The notes: generated from the letters alone by a model not told the origin. Positions 1 through 12,402 are shown, counted from the first letter of the stretch. The stretch: 64,000 bases of DNA from Vesta saturnalis (GCA_036346205.1 JARFJB010002469.1:310001-374000); one strand, 5' to 3'. Numbers and translations are program-made.

Positions 1-300
1 TGTGAGATGAAAAAAACACCCAAGAATATATGCATTTGGGAAACCACCTTTGAATGCGTTTATTGCACCTAGCTCATAGTCGCAAGAAATTTTAGAGGAT
101 TTAGGTTTGGCTCTATCTCCTTGATTAAATTAATCATCTGTGAATATGTTGTTCCCTGTTTATTCGGCAATAAAGCATATAGTACCGGATGCACTACACC
201 AAATTTTTTGGCTAATATGACATATATTTGATAAAACAACTGAGGAGCTGTTGCAAATGTTCCGTCGATAAACCAATGGTTGGATTCCCGTATGACCTAA
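1..300 (-). pseudogene. MULE transposase domain, partial at window edge
   Basis: Translated by eye on the minus strand, this stretch gives the MULE (Mutator-like) DDE core: a WFIDGTF motif with the first catalytic Asp near 270, then a DYELGAINAFKGGFPNA-like segment and CFFHL near the left edge. These are family hallmarks. One nucleotide is out of frame between the two blocks (near 92), so this copy is probably broken. A splice-acceptor-like TTTTTAG lies just upstream (minus sense) of the WFIDGTF block, so it is likely the next exon of the FLYWCH gene at 975-1562. The rest lies outside the window. Confidence 0.75.
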
Positions 301-974
301 AAATACGAAAAAATCAATTTTTTTTTAAAATAGAAGAATTTTTCTTGAATACAGCATTTTTTTAATAACTTTGTTCAATGTTTAACGTTTTCGATCAGCG
401 TAGAATCTTCATGAGAACTAATATATGTTTTTTTATTATTTGTTCCACTTAATGGAAAATGGCAACATGTAAGTGTATATGCGAACACCTTCTTAAAAAG
501 TTTTCATTGACTAAAACAAATAATAAGTATGTTTTTTTATTATTTGTTTGAGTTAATGAAATTAGTTATCAACAATGAGAACAGTAACGTAATATGTAGC
601 CGGATTTAAATGCGACGAAACTGATGATATAATTATGAATTATGGAAACTTCTAAAGAATGGGAACATTAAACATTTACATTTCATTTTACATGTATATT
701 TTTTACATTTTCGTAAACATTTTTTTATTTTACAGTAAATGCAAAAATCCAGAAATATTTATGGTTCCTCTTAATTCTAAAATTACTCCAGAACATTGAT
801 GTTTCATGCTTTTCTCAATTGATAAACTACTGATATTTATTTATTGGTTTTGTTCCGTAAAACAGTAATCATTAACAATTCATCATATGTAGTCAACATG
901 TTACAATATTAAAATTGAAATATTTGGTTTAATCTTTAGGGTGTTTACTGACGTCAGATAAAAATTAAAAAAAA

Positions 975-1562
975 TTAATCAATGATATTCACAACAATAT
1001 TACCGATAAACCTACTAACCTGGTGTACGTTCTTTTCTCTTCCAAAGATTAAGATACGGTTTGGAACCAGTCCGCTATCGGCTAGTAAAAAGTTTTCAGT
1101 CCTCCCGTTTAGTTCAATATTTCTATATTTTTGTGGAATTATCAAATTCTCTACTGTTAGTGGCAGAGGGGGCGCTGCATTAAGTTGGTTCCTTTTGCGG
1201 CGAACCATTTTTTTTAAAGCCCTGTCGGTAGGTAGAATTGCTTGAGCCGCCCGAGATAAGTCGTTTTGAGTAATAGAGTTATTGATAATTTGAGATGTGG
1301 TCTCCATTGTCTCTGCAGCACGGGATTTCATGGTTCCTTTGATCATTTGAACTTCCACATTTGCAGCACTGCTATCGTGGCAATGATAGTGCATTTCTTT
1401 AATTATCACACCATTCAAAGTATGAATACGCACTTTGCAACCACTACTTTTTTGTTCACATCGCCAAAATTTGATTGTACCGGAAGAACTGTCACGATCG
1501 AAAACGTAACAATGACCCATACTATTAAATTTGGGTCGTCCCTTATTCGAAATAACTTCCAT
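975..1562 (-). CDS. FLYWCH zinc-finger N-terminal exon of a MULE-type transposase gene
   Basis: The 195-residue reading frame begins MEVISNKGRPKF and carries a FLYWCH-type zinc finger in about residues 8-62: aromatic YVF, a W-R-C followed by G-C-K, then a H-Y-H-C-H ligand cluster. FLYWCH fingers bind DNA and in insects are often joined to a MULE transposase domain, which is found downstream on the same strand at 1-300. The C-terminal 15 residues run past a possible donor (CAG|GTTAGT) and may be intron read-through. Bases 301-974 hold no convincing coding sequence and are best read as intron or decayed linker. The frame has no internal stop. It could be a domesticated FLYWCH gene, but the frameshifted MULE part favours a decaying transposon. 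Confidence 0.7.
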   Translation of the reverse strand: MEVISNKGRPKFNSMGHCYVFDRDSSSGTIKFWRCEQKSSGCKVRIHTLNGVIIKEMHYHCHDSSAANVEVQMIKGTMKSRAAETMETTSQIINNSITQNDLSRAAQAILPTDRALKKMVRRKRNQLNAAPPLPLTVENLIIPQKYRNIELNGRTENFLLADSGLVPNRILIFGREKNVHQVSRFIGNIVVNIID

Positions 1563-2015
1563 TTTAGTAAATATACTATTTCACTTTACACGTTCAAAAT
1601 TAACAGAACTGAAATACAATATTAACATCACCCACCACTTTACCCCTACCATTTAAGAAATACCTATGTAACAAATAATAATGTATTATAGAAGTTAAAT
1701 TTCCTATTTAGTACCATTAATATTTTTACCAAAGATTATAATCAGCTAATCACGAACCGATAATTAACAAAGGGGGTGTAAACTCCACGTTTTGTTAACA
1801 GTTGTTTGTAGAAATATTTAAATACAAAAGCTGGTTATATTTAAACAGTAATTTAAAAATCGTTACTAGGATTATGTACAATGACAGGCTTAATACTATA
1901 TTCAATACTTAAAGGATTTCAGCATAAATCAAATTTTAAGTGCCTATTCACTAAGTAAAGAAAACAAATGAATCTTTATTGTGTCCGGAGGGGATTCCCT
2001 TAATGTCTTAAACAA
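1563..2015. other. AT-rich spacer with nothing recognised
   Basis: No reading frame, terminal repeat or RNA gene could be supported here. It may hold the promoter side of the minus-strand FLYWCH gene. Confidence 0.4.
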
Positions 2016-2360
2016 ATGACGTTGTCAAACTGTATTAGTTTATTCTTACTGTATTACTGTGTTGTGATAAGGTTAAATAAAATTCCACCTAATAAATTAT
2101 CAAAGTTTGACAATTATTACAATTGGAGTAAATTGGAGAAAAAATTAACAACCGATGGGGAAAATCTTTTTTGTCAAGCTTGTTCGAAAACTGTAAGTTG
2201 GTCTTATTTTAATTTAACTGCTTTTAATTACTTGTATATGTATTATTTCAGATTAATTCAACTAAAAAGTACCACGTAAAACAACACTTGGATAGTGGTT
2301 TACATTCAAAAAACATGAAACAAACAATGAAACAACCATTTAGAAGTTCGAATATACTTT
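2016..2360 (+). pseudogene. CGGBP1-like / BED-like zinc-finger fragment with one intron
   Basis: The frame encodes NKIPPNKLSKF..., then a CQAC pair. Splicing out a 59-base intron at 2193-2251 (GTAAGT donor, TTTCAG acceptor) joins it to a segment with H-V-K-Q-H-L-D-S-G-L-H, giving a single CxxC...H...H finger. This arrangement is known from CGGBP1-like proteins and BED/hAT-type DNA-binding modules. Only the finger and a short basic tail are present and no transposase body follows before the LTR at 2534. I infer a fragment of a hAT-related or CGGBP1-like TE-derived gene. The intron is read from consensus sites only. Confidence 0.5.
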
Positions 2361-2533
2361 TGTTTCTAATTATTAGAAATTATGGTTTATTTTTTCAATT
2401 CGAACAAAGGTAAAAAGAAGAATTTTATTAAATTTGAGAAGAACAGGTGTATAATAATAATTTAATTAGGTAAAATCAGAGAAGCGTATTTGAAAGCTTA
2501 CTCACTTTTGTCTGCAATATATGTCATATAACT

Positions 2534-4145
2534 TGTATTGCTTCCCGGTTTAATGGTAGCTTCTACCGGTCTTTTACTGGTTGTAAGTGTCTTATTTTAC
2601 AACTTATAAACTCTAATTTTTGAATATGAGAGCTTTCTCAAAAAGGGGGTTCAGACTAGGTTATATACCTAGATGCAGGTTGGGTTGCCTATCTAATTTT
2701 TACAAACGTTACATACAAGAATGGTTTATTTACAAAGCAAAACGGAAATTATAATATTGATTCTAATATAAGACAAATAAATAAAGAAACTGAAACTAAC
2801 TGGTTATATAATACACTAGAATACGATTAAAAATATGTTAATTATTCTTGATGGTTTTCTTTTAAACGTCTACGCCTCTGGCCTATCTTGGTTTCCAACC
2901 TTCCTTAATGGTTGTGTATTAAATCTAAAACAGATGTTCAAAACGTGGTATACCGGTGAATATACGTGTTTTGTTAATTATAAGTGATAATACATAATTA
3001 ATGTGAAATGCTGGTGGAGTATTGTAATCAGGAGGTGGTTATATAATGAGTAAGTAGGAAATTTGATTTAATTATAATTTAAGGTAGAACTACTATTTGA
3101 AAGTAGAACAAGGGTTGTTCAGGTGTAGGATAAATCGCTATTTTAAGGGGAACGGTTATTGTATAGGAATAAATAAGAGGTGGTGTGTGAGTGAGTTTTA
3201 TAGGGGAGGATTGAATGAAAAGGTAATTAAAGGAGCAAATATGATCTGGTGGGTGTGTGTGATAGCAGGGAGAATTTATTATAAGGGATGGCGACGTTAT
3301 TGGTGTTATAATATACAGGGGAAAGAGGATGAATATTTATGGTTAAGGAAGCCTTTTTCGGGGCACAAGCCGAAACCGTCAAAGGGGGAAGTTTAAGGGA
3401 ATAACCTGGGTCGTGATCATATAGGATGTTTCGGGGCAATATACCACCGTCACTCCTCTATAATCTCTCGGATGTCTATGCCCTATCCTTGTCGCGGCTT
3501 ACACCTTCAACAAGTTTATAGGGATAGCAATCTTGTTTGGTTGATAAAGGTAATGAGAAACAGAGGTAGTTAGCTGTGGATAACCATTCGGGGTGTACAG
3601 GCCCTCCGTCTGATTTCACACAATCAACTTCTGTAGGTATACCCAAATCGGGGCCAGAACCCACAATAAGTTTGTATACCTATGCTGGCTAGGGGAAGAT
3701 GATGAGGAATTAATGTACAATGAACAGGAAGTGATGTGAGGTTAGATGAATATAACAGGAGGACTGCAGGAAGGAATGTAATGCAGGAATAATAAATCAG
3801 GTAGGCTCAGGCAGGATTAATATAGAATTAGGATACTAATAAAGTATTACTAATTAAGGAAAGGATGTACTAATGATAATTAAGGATGTACGCAATAAGT
3901 AAGGAATAATACTGGAATAATAATACTGGTATAATAATAATATGAAAGTAAAGTGTCAAGTGTGTTAGTTGGATGGGAAGTTAATGTTTATATAGGGATT
4001 TTGGGAGAGAGTGGGGAGAGTGGGGAACAACTGATAATATGTTTAAATCATATAAATGCAGTTGTGGAAGAAAATAGGAAATAAGTTTGGAGGAATTTAT
4101 TGACAAGGATTTGAATTTTTAGGAAGGATCTGCAGGATCATTACA
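2534..4145 (-). mobile_element. Solo LTR, gypsy-type, with AACT target duplication
   Basis: The 1,612-bp block begins TGTATTGC and ends GATCATTACA (LTR-type TG...CA ends) and is flanked on both sides by AACT (2530-2533 and 4146-4149). Its right end (GGATCATTACA) and an internal GTTGGGTTGCCT motif about 150 bases from the left end also occur in the LTR at 57177-59170, so the two are related families; orientation is assigned from that LTR. No internal retrotransposon sequence adjoins it, so it is a solo LTR left by LTR-LTR recombination. The open frames at 3097-3396 and 3476-3664 inside it look fortuitous. Confidence 0.75.
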
Positions 4146-4363
4146 AACTGATACAATCTCCATGGGAGACAAAGTCAGACTGGACGTTAATTTATAAGCC
4201 GTATGTGGTGCGGTTGCTATTGGAATTATCCATACTGAAATAATTACACTATGAGCAGTGTTGAATATTTCAGCAGTTTCATCAATCTAAAGAACCAAGG
4301 TGAATTACACGAACACATAGATACAGTGGTGTTACAGAAAATCGTTTTCTGGGTTTGTGGATC

Positions 4364-4553
4364 TGCGCCTTACTGGTCTCGCGCCTTAATGGCCCCGCGC
4401 CGACGAGTCTTGCGCCTAAGAGTCTTGCGTCTAACTGGACCCGCGCCTTAGTGTCCCTGCGCCGAAGTGGCCCGCGCCGAAGTGGCCGCGTCTAAACGGC
4501 CGCGCCTAAACGGCGCCTAAACGGCCGCGCCTTAGTGGCCGCGCCTAAGTGTC
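4364..4553. repeat. GC-rich degenerate minisatellite
   Basis: About 13 imperfect tandem units of 12-17 bp follow the pattern GCGCC(T/G)(A/T)A(A/G)(T/A)GG, for example CGCGCCTAAACGG and CGCGCCGAAGTGGC. The tract is CpG-dense inside otherwise AT-rich DNA. No transposon ends were found around it. Confidence 0.85.
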
Positions 4554-5059
4554 CGGCTCCCTTACCATGGGCTCCTTAATATTGGGTCTCCGATTTTCTG
4601 AGCTCAGTAAGGGCTGCCGGTTACCTTTTCCTTCATCCTTAATCTATTCTCATCCTTATTCTTCCTTCTTGCCCTCACTGTCTTCCTATCCGATTAATTC
4701 ATTATCCCTGTATCCATCCTCCTAAGTGTTCCAGAGTGCTTTAGCACGATAGACCAAATTTAGCCTGTTCAGGTCCACAATCATAAAAAAAAAGGTTCTT
4801 GCTTTGGAAAAATCTTTTCTTTATTCAGCACTCGCGGATAATCCGCACCGCGGATCATTCGCTCGCGTTGTAATACCAAATTGGATAGTTGGAAGACCTC
4901 ACAGTTTTAAGAGGGACATTATTTTCAATACTTTTGCTTATGATATAGTAAAATATATCAATAGATGAGATATAAAGTTCCAACTTACAGTACCAAGTTC
5001 CTGACAAATCACATCAAAGTTTGCTTTTTAAAGTTAATAAAAATTTATTTACAAGGTTT
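4554..5059. other. Non-coding spacer
   Basis: Mixed-composition DNA with a small dyad of GCGGAT/ATCCGC around 4834-4856. It may include the 3' terminal part of the P-like element that follows, but I could not define its inverted repeats. Confidence 0.35.
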
Positions 5060-7392
5060 TTAATTTTTGATAAACGTTCCTGTTTTTTTTTTAAACTTTA
5101 AAAATCTGTTCTGTGCCAATAATTGAATTGGATCATGAGATTTTTTCTTGAGGATCTGTTTTTCCTTTAACAACCATGTAAAGATGTACATTTGTACTAC
5201 TATACGTAAAAACGTATTTTGTATGTTATGTTTATTACATCTAAAGTAATAAATATTTTCAACATTATCTTGTAGGTAGTTCGTTAGTTGTAAGCTCAAC
5301 TGTTGTTTATGGCAGATTTGTGGCAATATGTTACATATAATTGCTGAACATTGACAAAAAATCATTGAAAATACCGTATTAGGGTATAGCAATGCATTTG
5401 GTCCATACGCTCAGCTACGTATAATAAACTGATCCTCCAGGTCACGTACTTTTGTAACTAAATCAGCTCTACATGCAGAACAAACTTTTACTGTACGTAA
5501 AATTTTGCATGCCACATAACCTGCAATGTAGGTGTCAACAGCAGTATCAACTGTAGGCAGAGTAACAGTATTGGACTCTGTTGCACGATCAATAACTGCT
5601 GGAATGATATTTTCCAGTGTCCCATTAACCTCAACACGGCTTGACAATAAAAATGTTTTTAAGTTGTCGAGTGCACCTTCGCAGCCATTTTCTTCGCAAT
5701 TAGACCCTGGAGAAGCAGAGGACATGAAATTGCTTACAACTAAGGATCTAAATGACGCAGCAAATGCTGCACATGTAGGGTTAATATTCCGTGCCCCATG
5801 GCTACGAATTTATGAAAAAATTCTCTACAGGATCTTGATTTAATCCTCGATGGCATAAGAATGTAATTTTGTCCTGTAACCTGCTCTATAAGTATTTCAT
5901 CCCTTCTAGTGTTGTAATCCAGTTGGTTACTGATGGTGGAACAAAATCCTTCTTGTTCTTAGAACAAAATTTCATTGACTTTACAACAAGTATAGCCTTG
6001 TTCCAAAAGTTAACATGGTCAGAAGAGTTGGTTACTGCACATCGCAACAGTTTTCCATGCTGTGGGGCAATTACGGATCCATTTACACTGTCAAACAGTT
6101 TATCCACAAACGGTATAAAATCTGCTGTATCAGTAGCATATGTGGGGAGGCCAGCAACACCTACGGTTACAAAAATATTATGCTTAATACAACAAGTTTA
6201 CCATATAAATTTAGTGGTTTGATATTTTATTGTATTATTATCTGCAACTTAAATACTTTAAAACTACTAATGTAGAAAAATTGAATTATTGTTTTATTTG
6301 TTTAATACAATTTCGCAACTTTTTATGCAAGAGTTTGCTGCTACTTAATCGAAAACATAGTTTACATACCTAAACGAATTATTCCTCGCATAATGGACGA
6401 TACTCTTTGGCTGAAAACCTGTGCTGCCATTTTTACTTTCATTTTTTTATTTTATCGGGATAAACGTGCTGATCAGTTAATTTTTTGCACATTTTATAAT
6501 CTGTAGAACCAACATCCAATTCGTAGAGCTTTATAATATCGGCCCATGATGCAACTTGTGGCCCTTTCTCCCATGTAAATTTTAGTGTTCCATCTAGCAT
6601 GTTGTTACGAAGGCCCTTTAATATATGAGGAAAATCGTAGAGTGGGACAATTTCTTGCCCACCTATTACAAAGTCTTTGTACTTATTTTCTACACCATTT
6701 CTCAAGCACTCACGATTAATTTCTTGTTTGAGTGCCTTATTAACTGCCACATTTGTTGACAGTTGATCACTTACTGTAGCAAAGACTTTAAGGCCTGTAT
6801 GTTGTAATGCCATAATCACCATTTTAAGATTTGGCAACAAATGGGCAGTCTTCATTCCACCTTCCGATAGGTAAAAACAAATTGGTTGCTTCCAATTTTT
6901 GCAAATCCCTTTTGCTATAAATACCAGAGTATGGTCAGCAAACGCAGGCTTCTGTACACCTTCTCCATAGTCCTCAAAACCAGAAATTTTGTCGGAGGTT
7001 CTATCGTATGAAAGAGCTGCATCGATATACATTTCATCGTACATAACTACACACATTCTGTCCCTCTCGTGCATTTTGTTGACAGAAAACTGTAATTTTA
7101 CCATGTAATTTTTATTTACCAGTAGAGGATCCATATTAAACAGTTTTGGATTTTGGATCCTTCGCAGCCACTCGTCATACACCTAATAAATATAATAAAA
7201 CATTGGTTAGATTTAGGTTAACTACAAGTTTAATTTTTTACATCTAACTGGTAATAAAATAAGAGCAATAAAATTATTGTAATAAGATAAAATTTTGTCT
7301 TTACTTACGTGTTGGTCAAGATGTGGAAGCCTATGCATTTTATGGTTTTTGTTAGTATGTGAACACGTTGGGACACAACAAACAAACACCAT
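5060..7392 (-). pseudogene. P-element-type (THAP) transposase, internally deleted copy
   Basis: Blocks read right to left. The start at 7392 gives a Cys-rich THAP-like beginning (MVFVCCVPTC). After an intron (GTAAGT donor near 7308) comes YDEWLRRIQNPKL. That runs straight into the catalytic core at 7182-6439 (CVVMYDEMYIDAAL, first catalytic Asp; later SDQLSTN and a DFPHILKGLR segment), so the rest of the THAP finger and the coiled coil are deleted. Block 6107-5886 has KLFDSVNGS and LRCAVTN, both P-family signatures. Block 5725-5411 has DTYIAGYVACKI and CSAC, and continues in the same frame to 5060 past one stop codon. A QDPVENFF motif with a frameshift lies near 5800. The copy is dead: deletion, frameshift and stop. 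Confidence 0.85.
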
Positions 7393-8137
7393 TTTCACAA
7401 CTTTAGACCACCAATCGTTTTTTTTTTTGTTATAATAATGCTTATAAGCTTATTAATAAGCCACAAATAAATACACGTGTTGCACTTAACATCAACTGTC
7501 AAATATAAACATAGGTTAGGTCAATCACCTTCACGTGATATACGATCACAGCACTAGTTCCGACGTAGTACGTAACTAAACCAAAGGTTGGAATTATTGG
7601 TATCAAGTTCGCACCCCCTGGACGGAACCCAGAACCCAGAACAGTTGCGTTGCAAATATGATAATTTAAAAAAGGAAGTTCGTAAATATGAGTCCCAAAA
7701 AAGGCAGAATTTGCACAAGACTGTGGTGGTTTAAGTAAACCAGATATAAAAGGACTCCTCAAACTGCTGTATGACAAAATTAAAAGCAAAATTACTTTTT
7801 CGGTGAAGGGGTTAGAATCTAGTGAAGGTGACAGTGGTATGAGTGTAGAAATCATAGACCTTTTACTACTGGACAGAGAATAAACTGTCGAATGTGTGGT
7901 CAACATTGTGAGATAGAAATATATGTTTTTCCTTATGGATAAAACATGCACCAAAGAGACATGCGCGACGATGATGTTATGTGTAAACGTGCCTGATAAT
8001 TATATTCTCTTTCTTTGTCGTTTTAGGTATAATTCAATGAGATAGGACATAGTCGCATTTACATCAGAAAATTTTTTGTTTTTAACCTCAAAAAGTGATT
8101 GCGATTTATTTTGTGATTATAATATTGAGTTATTACA
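7393..8137. other. Spacer between the two P-like copies
   Basis: Contains a T-run, a CACGTG palindrome near 7532 and open frames on both strands (minus 7499-7954) that match nothing I know. It probably carries terminal regions of one or both P-like elements, but no matching inverted repeats were found by eye. Confidence 0.3.
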
Positions 8138-9121
8138 ATGGTACAGTGTTGTGTTATTTGTGGACCTAGTGAAGAATCTGCTAGTTATTTTAAGTAAGTA
8201 TCTTACATTTAATTAATGCCTTTATTAGCAAATCATTAATAAACCAAACCATTTTAATAGATTTCCAAAAAACCTTAATTTTTTGACTTTGTGGGCGAAC
8301 TACTGTGGTATGAAAATAGAACATGTATTGCCAAATTATAAATTATGCTCAAAACATTTCTCCAACGACGACGTGATTGACAATAGAATGCATGGTGGTT
8401 TACTAAAATTGAAGACAAACGTGGTTCCAACATTGCCTCTAGATAAACCAACTTTACGGTATGTTATAAACGTTTATATTTTATTGAAAATAGTTTGATT
8501 TATATATTGTTCAACCAGTTCGCTAAAATATCAAGAGGAAAGTGGCAAAAGACATGTAAATAGGGGTACAAAGACTGCCACGGTGACTGTAGTAAATAAC
8601 TTATTAAATGGAGTTGATCAAAACCAGGTTGCAAATAAAAATAGTATACAAGATATTACTGTTAATACTGCAAGTTTAACATCTGCATTTTTGTTAAATA
8701 TTACGCCCAATGGTGAACCGCAAGTTGCCAATTCCGAAAGGTCATATGTTTTGTAAGTTTACATTTTCAGTACTTGTAATGCTTATTTTGATAATGATTT
8801 TCCAGTTATTGTAACTTTGTTTTATAGGGAGTGCAATATAAATGAAACTCAACCTGTTGAATGCACCACGCCGAAGAAAAGAACTAGGTTCACATCTGCT
8901 CGATATGTAGGAGATGTTGCGGCTTCTGATGTTTCAAGTCCTAAACGTGCAAAAAGAAACCTACTGCTGGCTAAAAAACCATAATGAAACATAAAAGGAA
9001 AATTAAAACTCTTCAAGAGAAGAACAGAAGGCTTGTCAAAAAAATTCAATCTTTACAGGATTGTACTGCATACATAAGAAAGAACAACTTGGTTACTGAA
9101 GATGTGGCAAATTCTTTACTG
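8138..9121 (+). pseudogene. P-element THAP transposase, DNA-binding 5' exons
   Basis: Four exons can be followed. Exon 1 (8138-8193) starts MVQCCVICG; exon 2 begins at 8261 after a GTAAGT...TTAATAG intron and completes the C2CH THAP finger (W-A-N-Y-C, then LCSKHF). Exon 3 (8519-8752) is a Ser/Asn/Thr-rich linker. Exon 4 (8828-9121) has the KRAKRN box followed by a coiled coil (KIKTLQEKNRRLVKKIQSL). A missing A in an A-run near 8980 puts the coiled coil out of frame, so the exon hits TAA. THAP fingers bind P-element termini and the coiled coil dimerises the transposase. Intron borders are inferred from GT/AG and frame phase. Confidence 0.85.
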
Positions 9122-9505
9122 GTATATTTTAGAAAATCTAATACTTTTAAATAACTAAGCTGTAAACGTAGTTATGTTAACCTATTGGTTATATGGTTTA
9201 TTGTCTTGCCCGTAAATTTATGTTTTTAGTATTAGTTGTATTCCATGCATTTATATATTTCAAAAGGAATGGTTAAAAATGCTAAAAGTAAAATATTTGA
9301 ATAATTTCCTGTACAACTGATCCTTGATTAATGCTTGTAAGTTATACAATTGAAGCAACTTCTTACAACTTGAAACTTAAAAGCATTAATATGTCTATTA
9401 AAATGCTGTAGTTTTTTTAGCATTTGTAAGAATAAGTCATTCTTTTTGAAACATTCGATAAGGAGAGATATCGATAAACACAAATGACAATATCTTTCTT
9501 TCCAG

Positions 9506-11221
9506 GTTTCTGTTCCAGACCACGTAAAGGCGTTAATCAATGAACGTTTGAAATCGAAAACAAAAAAATATTCACTGGAGTTGAGAACATTTGCCTTAAC
9601 CCTACAATTTTATTCAACAAAGGTTTATCAGTATGTAAGAAAAACCTGGAATAATTTACTACCACCTCCGAGTACATTAAGAAAATGGTATGCTGTTATA
9701 GATGGCTGACCAGGATTTACCAAAGAAGCTTTTGAAGCTATAGCTGCCAAAGTAAAAATAACTGCATCACCTATTTTTTGCAACATTGTCATTGACGAAG
9801 TTGCTATTAGGCAGCAAATTCTGTATAGCAATGATAGATTTTATGGCACTGTTGATCTGGGTACAAACATTGTCAAGGTGACAATCTACCCCAAGCTAAA
9901 AGTGCTCTTGTTTTTATGGCAGTTTGCATTAATGGCCACTAGAAGATACCAATAGGGTATTTCCTTATTCAAAGTTTAAGTGGTAACGAACGCGCAAATT
10001 TATTAAAAATAGCACTAGAGCAAATGCACCAAACTGGTGCAAAGGTACATTCGATTACATTTGATGGTGCTGTTGTAAATATCAGTATGTGCAAAAGTTT
10101 AGGAGCTAATTTTCATTATGGTCGTAATTTTAAACCATGGTTTGAGCACCCTGTTACTACTAAACCTGTGTATATTTTTTATGATCCATGTCACATGATA
10201 AAATTAGTGCGAATGCCGAAAAAGGTCCATTGATTGATGTAAATGGAGACACCGTTAAATGGGCTCATATTTGGAAGCTGCACGATTTGCAGCAGAATGA
10301 AGGTTTATTAGCGGCTAATAAACTTACTAAAAAACATATTTTTTTTGTCGATAACAAAATGAATGTAAAATTAGCCACACAGGTTTTAAGCGAAAGTGTG
10401 AGTTGTGCTTTAAAATTTGCCAAACAACTTCACATAAATGGATTTGAGAATGCTGATCCTACAGCCGAGTTTTGTGTAGTATTTAATAATATTTTTGATA
10501 TATTAAACTGTAAAAATAAATTTTCTAAGAAACCCTTTAATATACCAATAAATAATACAAATTTGGATTTTTTGCAAGATGCTGCTAAAAAGCTGGAATA
10601 TTATATAGCACATCTTAAAAATACGGAAAACTGGATTTTTAGGATTCATAATTTGCTTGATTAACATATTTAATTTATTCAAAACATTGCTAGATTACCT
10701 ATTGTCGTTTAAACTCAGTCAAGACCATTTGGAAAACTTTTTTTCGGCTATACGTGGTAGTGGAGGATTTAACAACAACCCTAATGCAAAGCAATTTGAA
10801 ACTGTGTATAAAAGATTACTTATATGACATGAAGTAAATGCCTCAGAAAATTGAAATTGTTTAATCAACGATGTAAGCATTTTACATGTTTCTAGTGTAT
10901 CACATAATTATAGTGCTGAATTTTGTAACTTAAACGTAGAAATGGATGTTTTGGAACATGATTATATTACCACTGCATGGGCCTTGTCACCTTTTATTGA
11001 TAATGTAACAAAATATATAGGTGGCTTTATCGTACGAAAATTTTTAAAGAGTCATTTATGTGATGTTTGTAAAGAACATTTAATAGATAATGACAACAAT
11101 TCCCTTTTAATAAAAATAAAAAGCAGAGGAAGGCTCACAATTCCATCAGAAGATGTTTGTAGTATTTGCTTACTTGCAGAAAGAATATTTACGCAGCATT
11201 ATTCCATACTACACCATGGTG
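9506..11221 (+). pseudogene. P-element THAP transposase, catalytic exons
   Basis: Continues the gene at 8138 after an acceptor at 9505. Visible in order: VSVPDHVKALINERL; LRTFALTLQFYS; LRKWYAVIDG followed by an in-frame TGA (9707-9709); NIVIDEVAIRQQ with the first catalytic Asp; ITFDGAVVN with the second; YDPCHMIKLVR, with a frameshift just after it (about 10210-10230); a helical insertion block up to 10664; SQDHLENFFSAIRG near 10720; and KYIGGFIVRKF with CDVCKEHL. One stop and at least three frame breaks make it a pseudogene. Compared with the copy at 5060-7392 it lacks the large THAP deletion and is clearly a different lineage by sequence. Confidence 0.85.
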
Positions 11222-11237
11222 AGCCATATTTCTATAT

Positions 11238-11239
<2 letters not shown>

Positions 11240-11283
<44 letters not shown>
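11240..11283. repeat. (AT)n microsatellite
   Basis: About 22 uninterrupted AT dinucleotides, directly 3' of the P-type transposase coding remnant. Confidence 0.95.
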
Positions 11284-11287
<4 letters not shown>

Positions 11288-12042
11288 ATACTGTGTTTTA
11301 TTGTGTTACCATTATTTTATCCTTTCTTAGATATCCGCAACACATATATTCTGTAACAACTCCTTCACACGTCAGTGGTCCTACCTGGTTTTTCTTGACG
11401 ATCATTTGGCTTAATTAGACTCGCGTATTAACTTTGTTCTTGAATTTGAGTTATGCAGTCGCAAGACTGCCCTGTGGTACGTTACACATTTTTTTACGGT
11501 TTTCTTGCGCCATTCTACCGTTTGCTGTCTTTGGGAGTTTGTCAGGCTGTGAGGAATTTACTGATATGATAACACATCTTTACAACTACTAAATAGTATC
11601 AGAGTGCAGCTCTTGTATTGTTAATGTTGTTTTGACAAAGTTTTTTACCACAAATGTAATAAACACACCAATTATTATGTTATTAAGTGTTAATTTGTCT
11701 AATGCATGAAGTGTTTATAAAATAACTTAAAATTGTACCTCTGGAGTTGTAAGAATAAATTGTTTTGTATTTTCAATTTGGATGGAAAGTTTTATACAAA
11801 TTCGGATTTTAAATTTTCCGCCAAATTAATGAGCATGCGCATTTGATTCGAATGTTACTCAGAAAGATAGACATATATGACCTCTTTCTTCAATGTTGAC
11901 CACATAAACCACTTATTGGCTATATGGGTTATTATTTGGCCAGTAGTAAAAGGTCTATGGTAGAAATAGTATGTGTTGATAAAAACAGTACGTATTGTAA
12001 CGGCGTACGTGGATTGTATGTGTTCTAACAAATGATTTTGTA
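11284..12042. other. Spacer, nothing recognised
   Basis: AT-rich DNA without a supportable gene. The minus-strand frame at 11855-12058 has no family resemblance. The last bases (TTTTGTAG) form a plausible acceptor for the exon that follows. Confidence 0.35.
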
Positions 12043-12251
12043 GCTGACGCTGAAGCATGTGCAGATATAAATTTTACTTCAGATAATTTTACACAGAGGA
12101 TTTTGCACGACATAACATCTGAAGAGGTAGCTTTAGTGGAGACAAGTCACGAAGTTAATAAAGGTAAAGTTATTTTTATAAAAGGTGCATTTTTCCATTG
12201 CATTATAAGGTTATGTATGATTCAATACCAAATTTCTGTAGTTACTGTAGT

Positions 12252-12392
12252 TGTATGGATTTTATATGTTAACATTGGCATGAATTATGTTGGTAGTATG
12301 TAAGTAAAAATTAATGTACAATGCTGTGCTAAATTTGGTCCTGAATATAACTTTAATAAGTGCAATTAATTACAAGAATAACAAACATCACA
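12252..12392 (+). repeat. 5' LTR of the gypsy element
   Basis: 141 bp, TGTATGGATT...AACATCACA. It pairs with 16699-16839. Confidence 0.95.
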
Positions 12393-12402
12393 TGGTGTCA
12401 GG
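12393..12402 (+). promoter_or_regulatory. Primer-binding site
   Basis: TGGTGTCAGG abuts the LTR. It is complementary to a tRNA 3' end of the form CTGACACCA, as found in many leucine tRNAs. The tRNA identity is inferred. Confidence 0.75.

Noticed and set aside
3097..3396. 99-residue open frame on the plus strand
   Set aside because: Lies within the solo LTR, low-complexity Gly/Trp-rich composition from purine-rich repeats, no domain.
7499..7954. 151-residue minus-strand frame
   Set aside because: Ser/Leu-rich with no family resemblance and no splice or start context.
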